Source of the DNA: Gloeophyllum trabeum ATCC 11539
Lineage: Eukaryota; Basidiomycota; Agaricomycetes; Gloeophyllales; Gloeophyllaceae
DNA length: 64,000 bases
Assembly (NCBI RefSeq): GCF_000344685.1
Contig: NW_006920417.1
Location: 1,056,800 to 1,120,799 of the forward strand
Direction of reading: 5' to 3'
Numbering within the stretch: the first letter of the stretch is position 1; each line of letters begins with the position of its first letter. The notes below the pieces were generated by a model. That model made no database searches and was not told the DNA's origin. It saw only the letters and a list, made by a program, of their open reading frames with translations. Positions 12,106-22,479 of the stretch are shown here, piece after piece. The translations under genes were made by a program, and so were the position numbers.

Positions 12106-13172
12106 ATGTCCTCGCCGTCCACCATAAGCCGCCGACAATGGCGATCCCCGTCTGATATTCTCTCGATACTCCTACTGATAGGCGGGGACATCATCCAGAA
12201 AGCGCTCGCGCAAGTCTCCGGATACTACTTCACACCAGTCGCCTTCTCGTTTGGTTGGATTGCCTACGCTTTCGCCGCGCTAATGTCGTCCTTCGGCGAT
12301 GGCAAACTTATGCCTGAAACAGATTGCCCCTCGCTGGTGGTAAGCACCCAAAGTGGCTATACGAGGGACAACAAGTCATGGGTGCTAGGGCGTCTGTTAC
12401 GCGACTTAGAGAGCACACACGTCGAGGGACGAAGAGGTTCTCTCCTCTTTGGATCCGTGTATACGATGCGTGTAATCCAGATTATCGTTCCCGGACGGTG
12501 CGTCGGTGGGTGCGAGACCCTATACTGCTGACGGGCGTCATGGTCATGATCATACAACTCGTTATCTCGATTATTCCCTGGATCCTCCACAATGACTGGT
12601 CAACATTCCTCGTCACGGCGGCTGGTACTTCATTGGCTCTTATCCATGGAGCGCTCCCGCAGTGGAGAAAGGAAAAATGGGCCTGTCGAAGGAGAAACAA
12701 GCTCGTGTCCCTGACGAGAGGAAATGGCGGACGCTTAATCGTAGTTATCAAAGGATGCGAGAATGGCTTCAACCTCGAGGACCCGGCCACCGGAAGAGTA
12801 ACAGTAGTCAAGGGCACCCGAGAAAGCCTCACTGTTCTCGCAGTCGTTTGGCTCGCGTTGTTGATTACAGTTGCCGGTATCACCAAGGACACTTGGTATC
12901 TGATGGCTATAGGGCTGCTGGGGATGATGCAAAATGTAACTGCAGCGGGTGCCAGCCGGACACCCGTACAAGCAGGCATCCCGCTGGAGTTTGTCGAGGA
13001 ATTCGGAGAAAAGAAGGTGATGGGGTCACTTCAGAAGTGTGAGGAGCGATACCCAGGCGTAGGTGCCTCCCTCCTGCCGATCGTTTTCCCAGGGGAGCTG
13101 CGCCCTAACGAGCTGGAATGGTGGGACGTGGCGAGGACGGCCTTCAGCAGGCTGGAACGAAGGGCATGGTAG
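12106..13172 (+). CDS. Multi-pass membrane protein next to HET gene, with apparent frameshift
   Basis: A fungal membrane protein of unknown function. The N-terminus (MSSPSTISRRQ, then SDILSILLLIGGDIIQKALAQ, FTPVAFSFGWIAYAF, NKSWVLGRLLRDLE) is in one frame up to about 12430. The remainder (WIRVYDACNPDY, then LLTGVMVMIIQLVIS, GTSLALIHGALPQWRKEKWACRR, LTRGNGG, LTVLAVVWLALLITVAG, MQNVTAAGA) is in the -1 frame. About five hydrophobic segments are visible. I see no intron of normal size in the join, so a one-base indel near 12425-12440 is the simplest reading. I recall similar proteins sitting beside HET genes in other fungi, but this is unchecked memory. An in-frame ATG at 12052 is the alternative start. 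Confidence 0.68.
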
Positions 13173-13762
13173 AGATTGCATCTAGAGACAACCGGGATGA
13201 GGACCCGTTGCATCCTGTAGAACCATTACGACCGATCCTGCCAGCTTCATCTGTCGATGCACAGGGCGAGCCAGAGTCCCAGGACGAACAACCGCATCCG
13301 CGGTCAAGTTCTGTAGTGCGTGAGATGTCCACGCCGCCAAGTCGTACTGCTTAGATCACAGCGCAGTACGCACCTCAGTGTACAGATTTGTCTGTATCCA
13401 TCTATCGCCTGTGCACTCCGTAGATTCGTTGTCAGAGGAAAGTCCCCTGCAGCCTCTGGCGACTAGCATCTGCATGACAGATCTGCATAGAAAGAGAACA
13501 GCCTGAAGCAGGGTGTGATGGAACGCTGGACGACAACAACACTGCGGCGAAGGACCGGAGATGCACTCGCAGCAGGGCTGGAAATTTTAGCGCGCAAGAA
13601 ATGTAGGTGCTGCCAAGCACAAGAACTGCACGAAATTACACCGCACTCACCTGAAATATATTTCTGACATCCATCAGAGCCCGTCTCCATAACCATGCAG
13701 ATGGTCAAGATTGATTGCAGGAGAATATCAATAAGACGCGAGCAACACACATCGGCCAATGC
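13173..13762. other. Intergenic region between convergent genes
   Basis: No supported gene. The open frame at 13118-13354 overlaps the end of the membrane-protein gene and has low-complexity composition. Confidence 0.5.
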
Positions 13763-15456
13763 TTATGATCGCAAGACAGCCTCCAGACTCCGCCGAACCC
13801 CCTCATCCAGCCCCTTCCCAATAAACACCAGCTTCCCCATCTCTGGCACTCCCACATCCTGACCCCGACCGCCGGCCTTATCACTAGCACCATCCATCTC
13901 CGAAATATCGTAGATATTCCGAACACCTTGCAGGACATACCTCTTTCCGTCCCGGCACGAGAACATACCCTTGCATCTCAGGACCTCCAGATTCCCCGAC
14001 AGGGACTCAGACTCGGATGCCGGGAGCGTGCCCTCCCATAGCACGGTGCGGATCCACTCGTCGAGCCGGTCGAAATGCGCGCGGGAGAGGACCGGGCAGG
14101 GAACCTGCAGGCTCGTGATGCCGCGGACTTCGTAGTGCGTCGGGGCCGGCGCATCGTGCTCGTGTTCGTGGTCGTGCGCCGAGTGGTCGTGATTGTGTCT
14201 AGCGTTGGACGGCATGCGCGAGGCGTACGCGTCGATGCCCACTACACTGCCCAGATCGATCTGTGCCCTGACTGTGCGGTGCACCGTCACCGCAGGGTTG
14301 ACTTTGTGTATGAGTTGCTCCGTCTCCTCGACTTCCGAATCAGAGACGAGGTCAACCTTGTTCAGGAGGACTACGTCGGCGCATGCGATCTGCCTGTATC
14401 ATGTGTGAGTAAGCAAGCGCGTTTGGCTTGCAGTGTTAGACGGACGCGCCTGAGACTCTCGCCGACGCCGTCGACGGCTTCGTCTTCTAGCATTTGCTGG
14501 AGAACGGGCGTAAACGTGAGATTTTAACGAGCAAGGGAGGGAAGAGCAGGCACCTTTCGCCCGAAGACAGCGTCTACGACACACACGACGCCGTCCAGCC
14601 TGATATCCTTCCCCAGCCCATACGCATACTCTTCGTTCTGCCAAAATAGCGACGCGATAGGACCTGCACATTTCCGTCCTTCTCATGAACTGTGCAGACG
14701 AGGATAGCACTCACCTGGATCTGCCAACCCCGTCGTCTCCAGCAAGATATAGTCAAACGCGCCCTTCTTCTCCATGAGCTTCTCAATGGCTGCTACGCCC
14801 ACGTCCTTGATGCTACAGCAGAGACACCCATTAGGCAGCTCGAGAACTTCCTCGGAGCCCTCCGTTGAGGGGTCGTCAGGAGAAGTAACGTTGATCGTCC
14901 GGGCTGTGAAAGATCGAGGAGGGATCGTGAATCAAGAATTGAGCACAACGCCTCGTCGTCACTCACATACATTCGATGTCCTACACAGATATGGTCAACG
15001 TCACGGCTCAGTGTCTCATCATGCTTCACTCACCGCCGTGTCTCCGAACTCATTCATTATGACTGCTATGCGATAGCCATGGTGTTCCGTCAAGATTCGT
15101 CTAGACGATCACACCCCGTAGTTACTAATCTGAATAAGATATGCATAACACACAACGTACTTGACCAGCGTTGACTTCCCGGCACCCAAGAACCCGCATA
15201 TGATAGTCAGTGGGACGCCTGGTGCTTCAGGTATCGCATCATTCTCCAAGACTGGATCTTCTACCGGAACGAGCACCCTAGACACCCACCGAGAGTTTAT
15301 AGGTAGATAAAGGCACAAAATTGATAAACTCACGGTATGTCTTCGTCGACGTCCTCGGCTTCGACGAGCACCCTACACGCATGACGCGTTGTCAAGGCAG
15401 GAGAATCTCACAAGACAATCTGTGACTTACGGAGCATCTTCTACGCTCATATTCAT
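13763..15456 (-). CDS. CobW/COG0523 GTPase, ZNG1-like zinc chaperone
   Basis: A GTP-dependent metallochaperone family; the eukaryotic member ZNG1 delivers zinc to methionine aminopeptidase (family knowledge). The first exon is MNMSVEDAP (ATG at 15454-15456). Then come [17 protein letters not shown] (P-loop), [11 protein letters not shown] with the metal-binding CxCC motif (about 14815-14835) and [24 protein letters not shown] precedes a His-rich stretch ([15 protein letters not shown]) in the last exon. The C-terminal domain has [12 protein letters not shown] and [10 protein letters not shown]. About eight exons with short introns. The His-rich stretch fits metal handling. Its specific client protein cannot be told from sequence. 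Confidence 0.9.
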
Positions 15457-15737
15457 TTTGATTCGTCTCCTTTCCAATGGATAGGTGTGAGTTGAAGCCT
15501 CAATGTAAGACTGCGCAAACCGAATGCTGAATTACGCTGTGGCACTCGGCTTTGTGGCACGAGATCTAGCCGGATCTGGTCCAAACACTCATTAGGCACC
15601 GGCGGCACGAACGCGACAAGGGCGGACACGCTCTCCTGCTCACCATCACCGACGGCGGACGCGCAAGCCCTCTAGCTTGCTGACCGGCACGATTACCATT
15701 CCTTTTCTGCACGTCCTCACCGGTCACTCAGGAACCA

Positions 15738-16809
15738 ATGGACGCGGGAGCTGCAGGCCAAGTGAAGAAAGAAGAGGGCTTGACTGAGGACCAGCTCCGG
15801 GAACTCATCCAGGGCCCCGGGGATGTCGAGTGGAAGTGCGTCGCATCGTTCCTCTCCACTGGAATCCTATGCTGAACGTCCTTTGTGGGTATGCAGATAC
15901 GAAATGCGCCGCGAGTGCCAGGAGATCCTCCCAGGACTCCTGCTCGGGCCCTTCCAGGTATCCAAATCCCTACCAACCCTACAAGGTATGGGCGTCACGC
16001 ACATGTACGCTGCCCCCACCTTGTGCCTCTCATCCTCTCTCGTCTCTGACACGCCTCCTCCCCGCTGGTAGCGTGTGCATCCGCGACGCGAAGGAAGCCT
16101 TCTCCGTCAAGCCCCGGTTCCCAGAGCACTTTGTCTACCTCACACTGGACGTCGAGGACAGTGAAGAGCAGAACCTCATCCGGCTATTCCCCGCGTACGT
16201 CATCCCTCCATCCACCAAGGCCCTTCTAGCCGGGTGGCACTGACTGAGCCCTTCATACCCAGCGCACGCCAATTCATCGACCAAGCGATCGCCCAAGGCG
16301 GGCGCGTGCTCGTCCATTGCAACGGTGCGTCCTCCCCTCCCTGCATCCCTGCATATCTCAATCTGACGTCGCTCCGCCCGGCAGGCGGCATCTCCCTCTC
16401 CCCCGCGTTCGTCGTGATGTTCGTCATGCAGCACTACCACCTCTCGTGGGAGGACGCGCTGCACTACGTCCAGAACCGGCGGTACTGCATCAGCCCCAAC
16501 GGCGGCTTCCTGACGCAGATCAAGGTGCGCTGTTTGTCCGTCCATCCCGTCGCTCCCGTACTCTTCTAAACGTAGCATCAACGGCGCAGGAATACGAATC
16601 CATCTACAAAGCCACACAAGCAGTCGCCTCGCACCCGCCACAGCAGCGCGTCGTCTCGCGGCGAAAACGCGAAGACGACGACGACGAAGACGAGCAGAAG
16701 TAAGTATCTCCTTCTCTCCTCTCTGCGTCCTCTGACTCCTCGCAGATTCCAGCCGAAGCGGCCCTCGCTCGCAGAGGACACGGCCGACCCGGACGCCATG
16801 CAGACTTAA
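15738..16809 (+). CDS. STYX-like dual-specificity (pseudo)phosphatase
   Basis: DSP fold related to STYX, a catalytically dead adaptor in animals. Exons join in phase: DVEWK to YEMRRECQEILPGLLLGPF, THI to VCIRDAK, LFPA to ARQFIDQ, and VHCN to GGISLSPAFVV. The signature loop reads HCNGGISLS where an active DSP has HCxxGxxR(S/T). The Cys is present but the essential Arg is Leu. The following AFVVMFVMQHYHLSWEDALHYVQNRR...SPNGGF is the normal family continuation. The C-terminus is a basic/acidic tail (RRKRE, then DDDDEDEQK), possibly nuclear. Likely a phospho-binding adaptor rather than an enzyme (inference). Confidence 0.88.
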
Positions 16810-17369
16810 CTTCTCCTTCCCCCTTCTCCTTCTCCTCTCCCGTGTGCTCTGTGCTTCGTCTTCCAGTCAGTACCCGTATCAGTATACCTATCCTATTATC
16901 TTGGGTTATAATCGCGTCAATATGCTCGTCTCTATCTTCTGCCCTGTCCACGTTTTCTCTTCTTACCAAAGGAACGAGTATGTCCAAATGTCCGAGTACA
17001 CATCATGTAGCCACAGCATTTCGCCGCCCACAATTGCAGAATCCGAACCGGAACCGTAACCCCAATCGAGGGTCCTGTTCCTATCTACACATGCAAACCT
17101 CCCTTGCATCGGGCGCAGAGAAGGGCCCGAAAAGACTCCACGGACACGCGGCGCCGTCGCGGACGTCCAGGCAGCACGAACCTCGCACCAGCATCGATAA
17201 AATACATACACGCACGGGAACAGATGATATCTGGTTGCAGACCCGAGCTTCTGGACGTCAACGTGGATAGAAAGCAACTGAATAAATACCCCTCCTCCAA
17301 GGCCGGTCTAGTCCATCCTCTAAACATTAGTAACAATATCACACAAACCACTCTAGAGTCTACAACACA
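16810..17369. other. Intergenic region between convergent genes
   Basis: The 3' ends of the STYX-like and HUT1-like genes face each other. No gene or repeat is recognised. Confidence 0.5.
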
Positions 17370-18815
17370 TCACAGCTCTTTCAGCGCCGGCTTCTCCTTC
17401 TCCTGCACCACCCGCTTCGCATGCACGTCTACCAGCGAATGTCAGTGCATACATAAGAGATGCTAGGGTATACGGACACGCACCTCTCCGTTTAACGTAG
17501 GCCTCTAGACATATACCCGCAAAGACGACGGCGGCGCCGAGCCACTGGCCCGCGGTCAGCGTGTGATTGTACACGACGACGGAGAGGAGCATCGTGAACA
17601 GCTTGCGCGTCAGCGTGATCGTCCTACCCCACAAAACACACATCAGAACCTCACGCAAGGAAAAGGAAAAAGAAGACGCCTACACGAGCGTGAGGCTCCC
17701 GAAATGCTGCAACGTCTCGAAAATAAACAGCTGCCCCACCGCGCCGGTGACCGCGAAGCCCAACAACGCGCGCCCCGCGCCCTCATGCGTGCGCACGAAC
17801 GCGAGCGCCTCGCCGAACTCGCCGTGCGCGCCGTGCGAGGGGTGGATGACGGGGATGTACGGGAGGGGCAGGACGGCGAGGAGCGTCGACACGCCCGTGC
17901 CGAAGACGTTCATCCAGAACATCATCTGCTGGCCCGTCAGGTGCCTGTACATTCTAAAGATCTCGTCCTGCGTGCTGTTCGTCAGCCCGTCCAGGAGGAG
18001 GTTCACGAGGAGGTACAGCAGGCCCAAGTACGGGCTCCTCCCGTCCCCCTCCCCTTTGCTGCCAGTCCGGGACGACCGCTGGCCCTCGCCAAAGTGCATG
18101 AACAGCGCGATGCCGGCGGTGACGAGCGCGACGACGGCGTACTTGTGCGGCGCGAACGCGCGGCGGTAGACGAGGATGTTCATGAGCATCACGGGGACGA
18201 GCTTGCACGACTTGGCGAGCACGAGGAAGGGGTAGGAGACGTGCGCGAGCGAGGCGAAGCCGAACGGCGCGGCGAGCGTCGAGAGGAGGGAGATTTGGAG
18301 GAAGCTGCGGAGAAGGGACTTTGGGGGAGGAGGGGGAGAGGGTTTGGCTGAGCCGTTGGTTTGGGTTTTGGTGGTGGGAGGGGGAGGGGGAGGAGGGGAG
18401 AGGCCGAGGATGTGGGAGAGGGAGACGGTGGACGTCGGCGGGCGACGGATCAGGAGGTAGAGCAGCGCGGAGAGCGACGAGAGGATGCTCTGGCACGTGC
18501 CCATGAACAGCGGGAAGTGGAACTTGTCGGACGTGTGCGGGGGGACCGTCGACCTAAACGGCACGGACACTGATCGCGAGGCAAACAAGTGAGCAAGTCT
18601 GCGACGAATAAACAAGCAAATAGCGTACGTCGTTCTTGGGCGATGGCCCAGAGCTGTTGGAAAGGTGATGACGGGCTCTGCGGGGTGAAGGCAGAGGACG
18701 TACGAGGAACATGGCATACACGCCCGACACACATATTACCAGCCTGCCTCCGCATCTACAGTTGAGAGGACTGGAACCTTATTGACATACAATTGGCATA
18801 CCTTACGAGAGACAT
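17370..18815 (-). CDS. HUT1: UAA-family nucleotide-sugar transporter, HUT1/SLC35B1-like
   Basis: Multi-pass ER membrane carrier; family members move UDP-galactose or ATP/ADP across the ER membrane. Exon 1 is MSLVR; exon 2 gives [17 protein letters not shown]; exon 3 begins LWAIAQER, the conserved start. The large exon has about eight hydrophobic segments, including [36 protein letters not shown], and [13 protein letters not shown] followed by QDE. The hallmark [22 protein letters not shown] spans the next junction (donor GTAGGC). It ends EKPALKEL. A Pro-rich insert (PPPPPPP and SPPPPPP) after the first third is lineage-specific looking. The substrate is assigned by family only. Confidence 0.9.
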
Positions 18816-19935
18816 TTCTGCCTCGCCAACACCGAACGACGCCGAGAGCGAGTGAGGAAGGATAGATCCTTTGCCATTGCGCTGGTCGAGGCAAGGAAAG
18901 CGTTTCGCTGGCTTCACGTGATCGTGACGTGGAACTTGCAATGCTCGGATTGCGACTCAGAAATCCCTTGAGGGATGCATTTCGACGCAGTTCAGCTTTA
19001 GTAAGCGAGCAGCAGACAGCTGATGGTGAGGTGATATCTAGGACTACAGCGAAGAAATGGCTCGATGCTCCATATAATTATATATCCGTAGCATCAATCC
19101 AGCCGCGGGAGCTCTCTCAAATCGCAAGAAAGGGGGACTGAGAAAGTAAAATAAGATTGAGCGGCGTCATCCAAGGTTCCACCGCTCTTGCTCAGATTCG
19201 ACGTACTTCCCGTCGCATTCGCCAGTCAGACCGGCTTCAACGCTGGACGCGCTAATTAGTCGCGCCTGTGGCGCACCCCAGTCGTGTGCACAAACAAACG
19301 CAAACACCTCCGCCACCGTGACTTGCAACCTCTACAGACGTGCTTACCACTGCCAGTGCCCCCAAGTTCTTCTGCATCGTTGCAGCCCCCCGTCACGGGC
19401 TCGGGCGAATTCAACGCGAGGAAGCGGATTCAAGTTTGTGGGGTACAGCGAATGATTTCTATCTCAATTTTAATATAGTGCTACATATCATCACTTCTGC
19501 CTGGCAGTGGAGTAGCATCAAGCCCTGAACTTGGGAAATATGTAGATTCGACCACTCACAGGTTACAGGCTCGACGACAGCTTGCACATGCTCATTCATG
19601 ATTTCGCAGACTGGAGTCCCCGTTTCGGCGTGCACGTGGGCTTGTGTCGATGTCCTTCGAGACCGAGTGCGCGATAGGTAGCTGCAAACTTGGTGTACGA
19701 ATGAGCTTCCCCAAGACACGATCAGGGAGGATACGTACCAACGTACTGATCGACGACTCCGGCAGACTCGACGCGGATCTGAGCCATGCAGCGATCTAGT
19801 AAGAAAGGAAAAGCAGAGGACAATCGGGGTATCATCGGCAAGCAAGAACCGAGTCGCGCCTGCAGGCACGTATTGCCCAACCCACCCTCCAGATGGCATG
19901 ACCCAAAATCCCAAGAAAAACACCCCCGGGCCTGC
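18816..19935. other. Intergenic region, 1.1 kb
   Basis: No convincing gene. On the minus strand, an ATG at 19785-19787 starts MAQIRVESAGVVDQY with a nearby GTACGT donor and a TTTGCAG acceptor. Downstream exons could be read in more than one frame, so a tiny gene is possible but not called. Confidence 0.4.
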
Positions 19936-20696
19936 TCAACTCAAGTCCACTTCAACCCCCACACTCTCCAGGAGCCCCTCGAGCCTTTCCCTGAGCCTCC
20001 TCACATCCCCCACCGTCGGCCTCCCCCTCCCCTTCCCTCTTTCCCCTTCCCTCCCATCCACCCCCATCCTCTCCAGCATATCCTCCACCGCCTCCACCCT
20101 CCTCCTCTCCGCGCCCTCGTCCCCACCCACCATCTCCATCTCCACCCCCAGCCCCTCGTCCTCCCCCGCATGTTCCCGCGCGTGTCTCTCCGCCTCCTCG
20201 TCGCCGGGGTCGACGTCCGAGAAGCGCACGCGCGCGAGCTGGGTCTGGATCTCGCGCGCTTCCTCCAGGTACGTCTGGACCTCCATTCGCGCGGTCGGGT
20301 CAGAGGGCGAGGAGGAGGAGGAGGAGGAGGAGGAGGCGAGGAACGCCACGAGCGCCGCACACGTCCCCCGGAGCACGCCCAGCTGGCGCCCGAGGGGGAC
20401 GCCGACGCGCGCAAAGGCGGCGTCGAACCCCTCCTGGAGCGCGGCTTCCTTGCCCGCGGTGATGCCCTCGCGGTAGCCTGCCTGTATTCACCCATCATTA
20501 GCATGTTCATGGACATTTGGCGAGAAGAAAAGGGAGTGAAGGGAAGGAGGGAAAGGGGGGAGGTGGCGAGACGTACGTTCGTATACTCGCCCGCCATCCT
20601 CGCCCACCCCGCCTCCTCCGTATGCCCGGGGGCGTCGTCCCACGGCGAGTCCTCGGCGTGCATGGCGGTGTCTGCCGAGAGGAATTCGTACGCCAT
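19936..20696 (-). CDS. YAE1: YAE1, adaptor for Rli1/ABCE1 Fe-S cluster insertion
   Basis: With Lto1, Yae1 recruits the cytosolic Fe-S assembly machinery to Rli1 (family knowledge). Exons 20696-20577 and 20481-19936 give 221 aa; the 95-bp intron has GTACGT and TACAG. Exon 1 carries DSPWDD and GEYTN. Exon 2 opens with the deca-GX3 pattern: AGYREGITAGKEAALQEGFD, then GVPLGRQLGVLRG. A run of about nine Ser encoded by a trinucleotide repeat (near 20308-20337) follows, then an acidic coiled region to the C-terminus, which is longer than in yeast. It faces the SET gene across only 169 bp. Confidence 0.85.
20307..20338. repeat. GAG/CTC trinucleotide repeat inside YAE1
   Basis: An uninterrupted run of GAG triplets on the plus strand encodes a poly-Ser tract on the minus strand, so its length is likely to vary between strains. 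Confidence 0.8.
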
Positions 20697-20865
20697 GTCA
20701 CAGGGGAGATGGTAATCAGCGTGTTATAGTAGTGTGGCGGACAGAAAGTACGGGCGCCTATTCTCCCAGCGCGATCGGTGGCTATTACAGTCCTCCTCTG
20801 CAGCCCACGGATGCGTAGCACCACACGACAAAAGAACACGGCCTCTCAGACTCCAAACAAGAGGG

Positions 20866-22233
20866 ATGAAGACACGCATGCGAGCACCGAAACGACCAGC
20901 CTCGCGCGTACGTGGTCAGTACGCCCGCGAACCGCGTTCAAACTTTGTATCTGGAAACAGGCTGGCGCTGCTGTGCCTGTGCATAGCGATCCTCTTCGGC
21001 GTACTGTGGACACCCTCACCAATACCGAATGCGCCGGCGAGTCCGCCCTTTGAGGTGGTCGACCTGCCCGGGCGGGGGAAGGGCCTCGTCGCGACGCGGG
21101 ATATCAAGGTGCGCAAGGATCCAGATGCGGCAGGGTCTCGTACGAGGACTAATGTCAAGCCAGCGCGGCGACCTCCTCATCCGCGAAGCCCCCCTCCTGC
21201 GCATCCCGCAGCAGAGTACGTCCCCTTCCCCCCTTCCCCGCCCCCACCGCCTCACTCACCCCCCCCCCAGTAACCAGCTCCCCCACCGCCCTCCTCTCCT
21301 CTCTCCTCTCCGCCCTCCCCGCCGCCTCCCTCTCCGCCTTCTTCGCGCTCTCCGCGGTGCACCTCCCCTCCTCGCCCGACCCGGACCCGCTGGACGTGGC
21401 GCTGGCGATCGTGCAAACCAACGCCGTCGCCGCGGGCGAGGGGCACATCGGCGTGTTCCCGACGATGGCGCGGCTGAACCACGCGTGCGCGGGGGCGTTT
21501 AATGCTGTGTATAGCTGGCGCGCGGGGGAGGGGGTGTTGGTGGTGCATGCGGTGCGGGATGTCAGGAGGGGGGAGGTGAGTGGTGGTGGAGAGCCCGAGC
21601 TCCTGCTTTGGAATGGGGAGGGGGTTGGTGCCTGACAAGGGTTGCATTCGTAGGAGCTGCTGACGACGTATATGGACACGAAGAGGAAGCGCGAGGACCG
21701 GAGGTGAGCGCTACACACATCCTCTGACATCTGATCAACCAACTTGGCAGAGCGTACCTCCTCGGCCAATACGCCTTCAACTGCACCTGCGCCACCTGCT
21801 CCCTCGCGCCCGCCCTGTCCGCGCAGTCCGACGCGCGCCTGGAGGAAATGGCCGCGCTCTACTCGCAGTTCGCGAGCTGGGGCGGCGGCGCGATCGACGG
21901 GCGCGCGGCGGCGGACATTGCGCGGCGGATATGGGCGCTGGGGGAGGCGGAGGGGTACGTGAGCGAGCGCGGGCGGCTGGCGGGGGACGTGGTGTGGGTT
22001 GCGGCGGCGCACTCGGAGTGAGGACTCGGCGTGATACAAGTGCTAAGCTAAGCTAACGGTACTCTAGTGTGGAAGCCCTGCGAGCGTGGGGTGCGCTGGC
22101 GGAGGAGTGGTACGGGTACGAGCTGGGGCGGGAGAGCGCAGAGGTGCGGGGGGTGCGCGAGGCGGTGGCTCGGCCGGCGGGGCACGCGGCGTGGGGGACG
22201 CGCCCGGGGATGGCCATCGGGGGAGGGCCGTGA
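20866..22233 (+). CDS. SET-domain protein with N-terminal membrane anchor
   Basis: Putative lysine methyltransferase of the SMYD/SET5-like class. The start at 20866 precedes a hydrophobic segment (LALLCLCIAILFGVLW, about residues 31-46). The SET N-part is LPGRGKGLVATRDIK, spliced to RGDLLIREAPLLRIPQQ and then ITSSPTALL. The core is FPTMARLNHACAGAFN (NH box) and VRRGEELLTTYMD. The post-SET Cys cluster is FNCTCATCS. Introns at about 21109-21172 and 21214-21271 restore frame, and further introns precede EELLTTY, AYLLGQYAF and VEALRAWG. The anchor before a SET domain is uncommon. The substrate is unknown. A mini-ORF extends the frame upstream to 20734 but is not favoured. Confidence 0.82.
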
Positions 22234-22479
22234 TGCAGTGGATGCGGCCGTATGACAATGCACGTCCCGTCTACGGACAGAGTCGGCTGCGGGGCCGAAA
22301 CAGCAGCGACGCTCTAGGCGTATCGTACTAGGCACTTGTTAGTAGTATCGTAACTTGATCGTAAGGCGGATTTGCTGAGCGGCGCCTTGTTCGGAGACTC
22401 GGAGACGCCACGTCGAGTCGAGTATATCTGCCCCGGCCTCGCGCCACTTGTCCCCCCAGCGTCGTCGCCCTCCCCCGCC

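Noticed and set aside
17563..18351. 262-codon plus-strand frame opposite the HUT1 gene
   Set aside because: Arg/Glu-rich antisense shadow; the minus strand encodes a clear transporter with spliced motifs.
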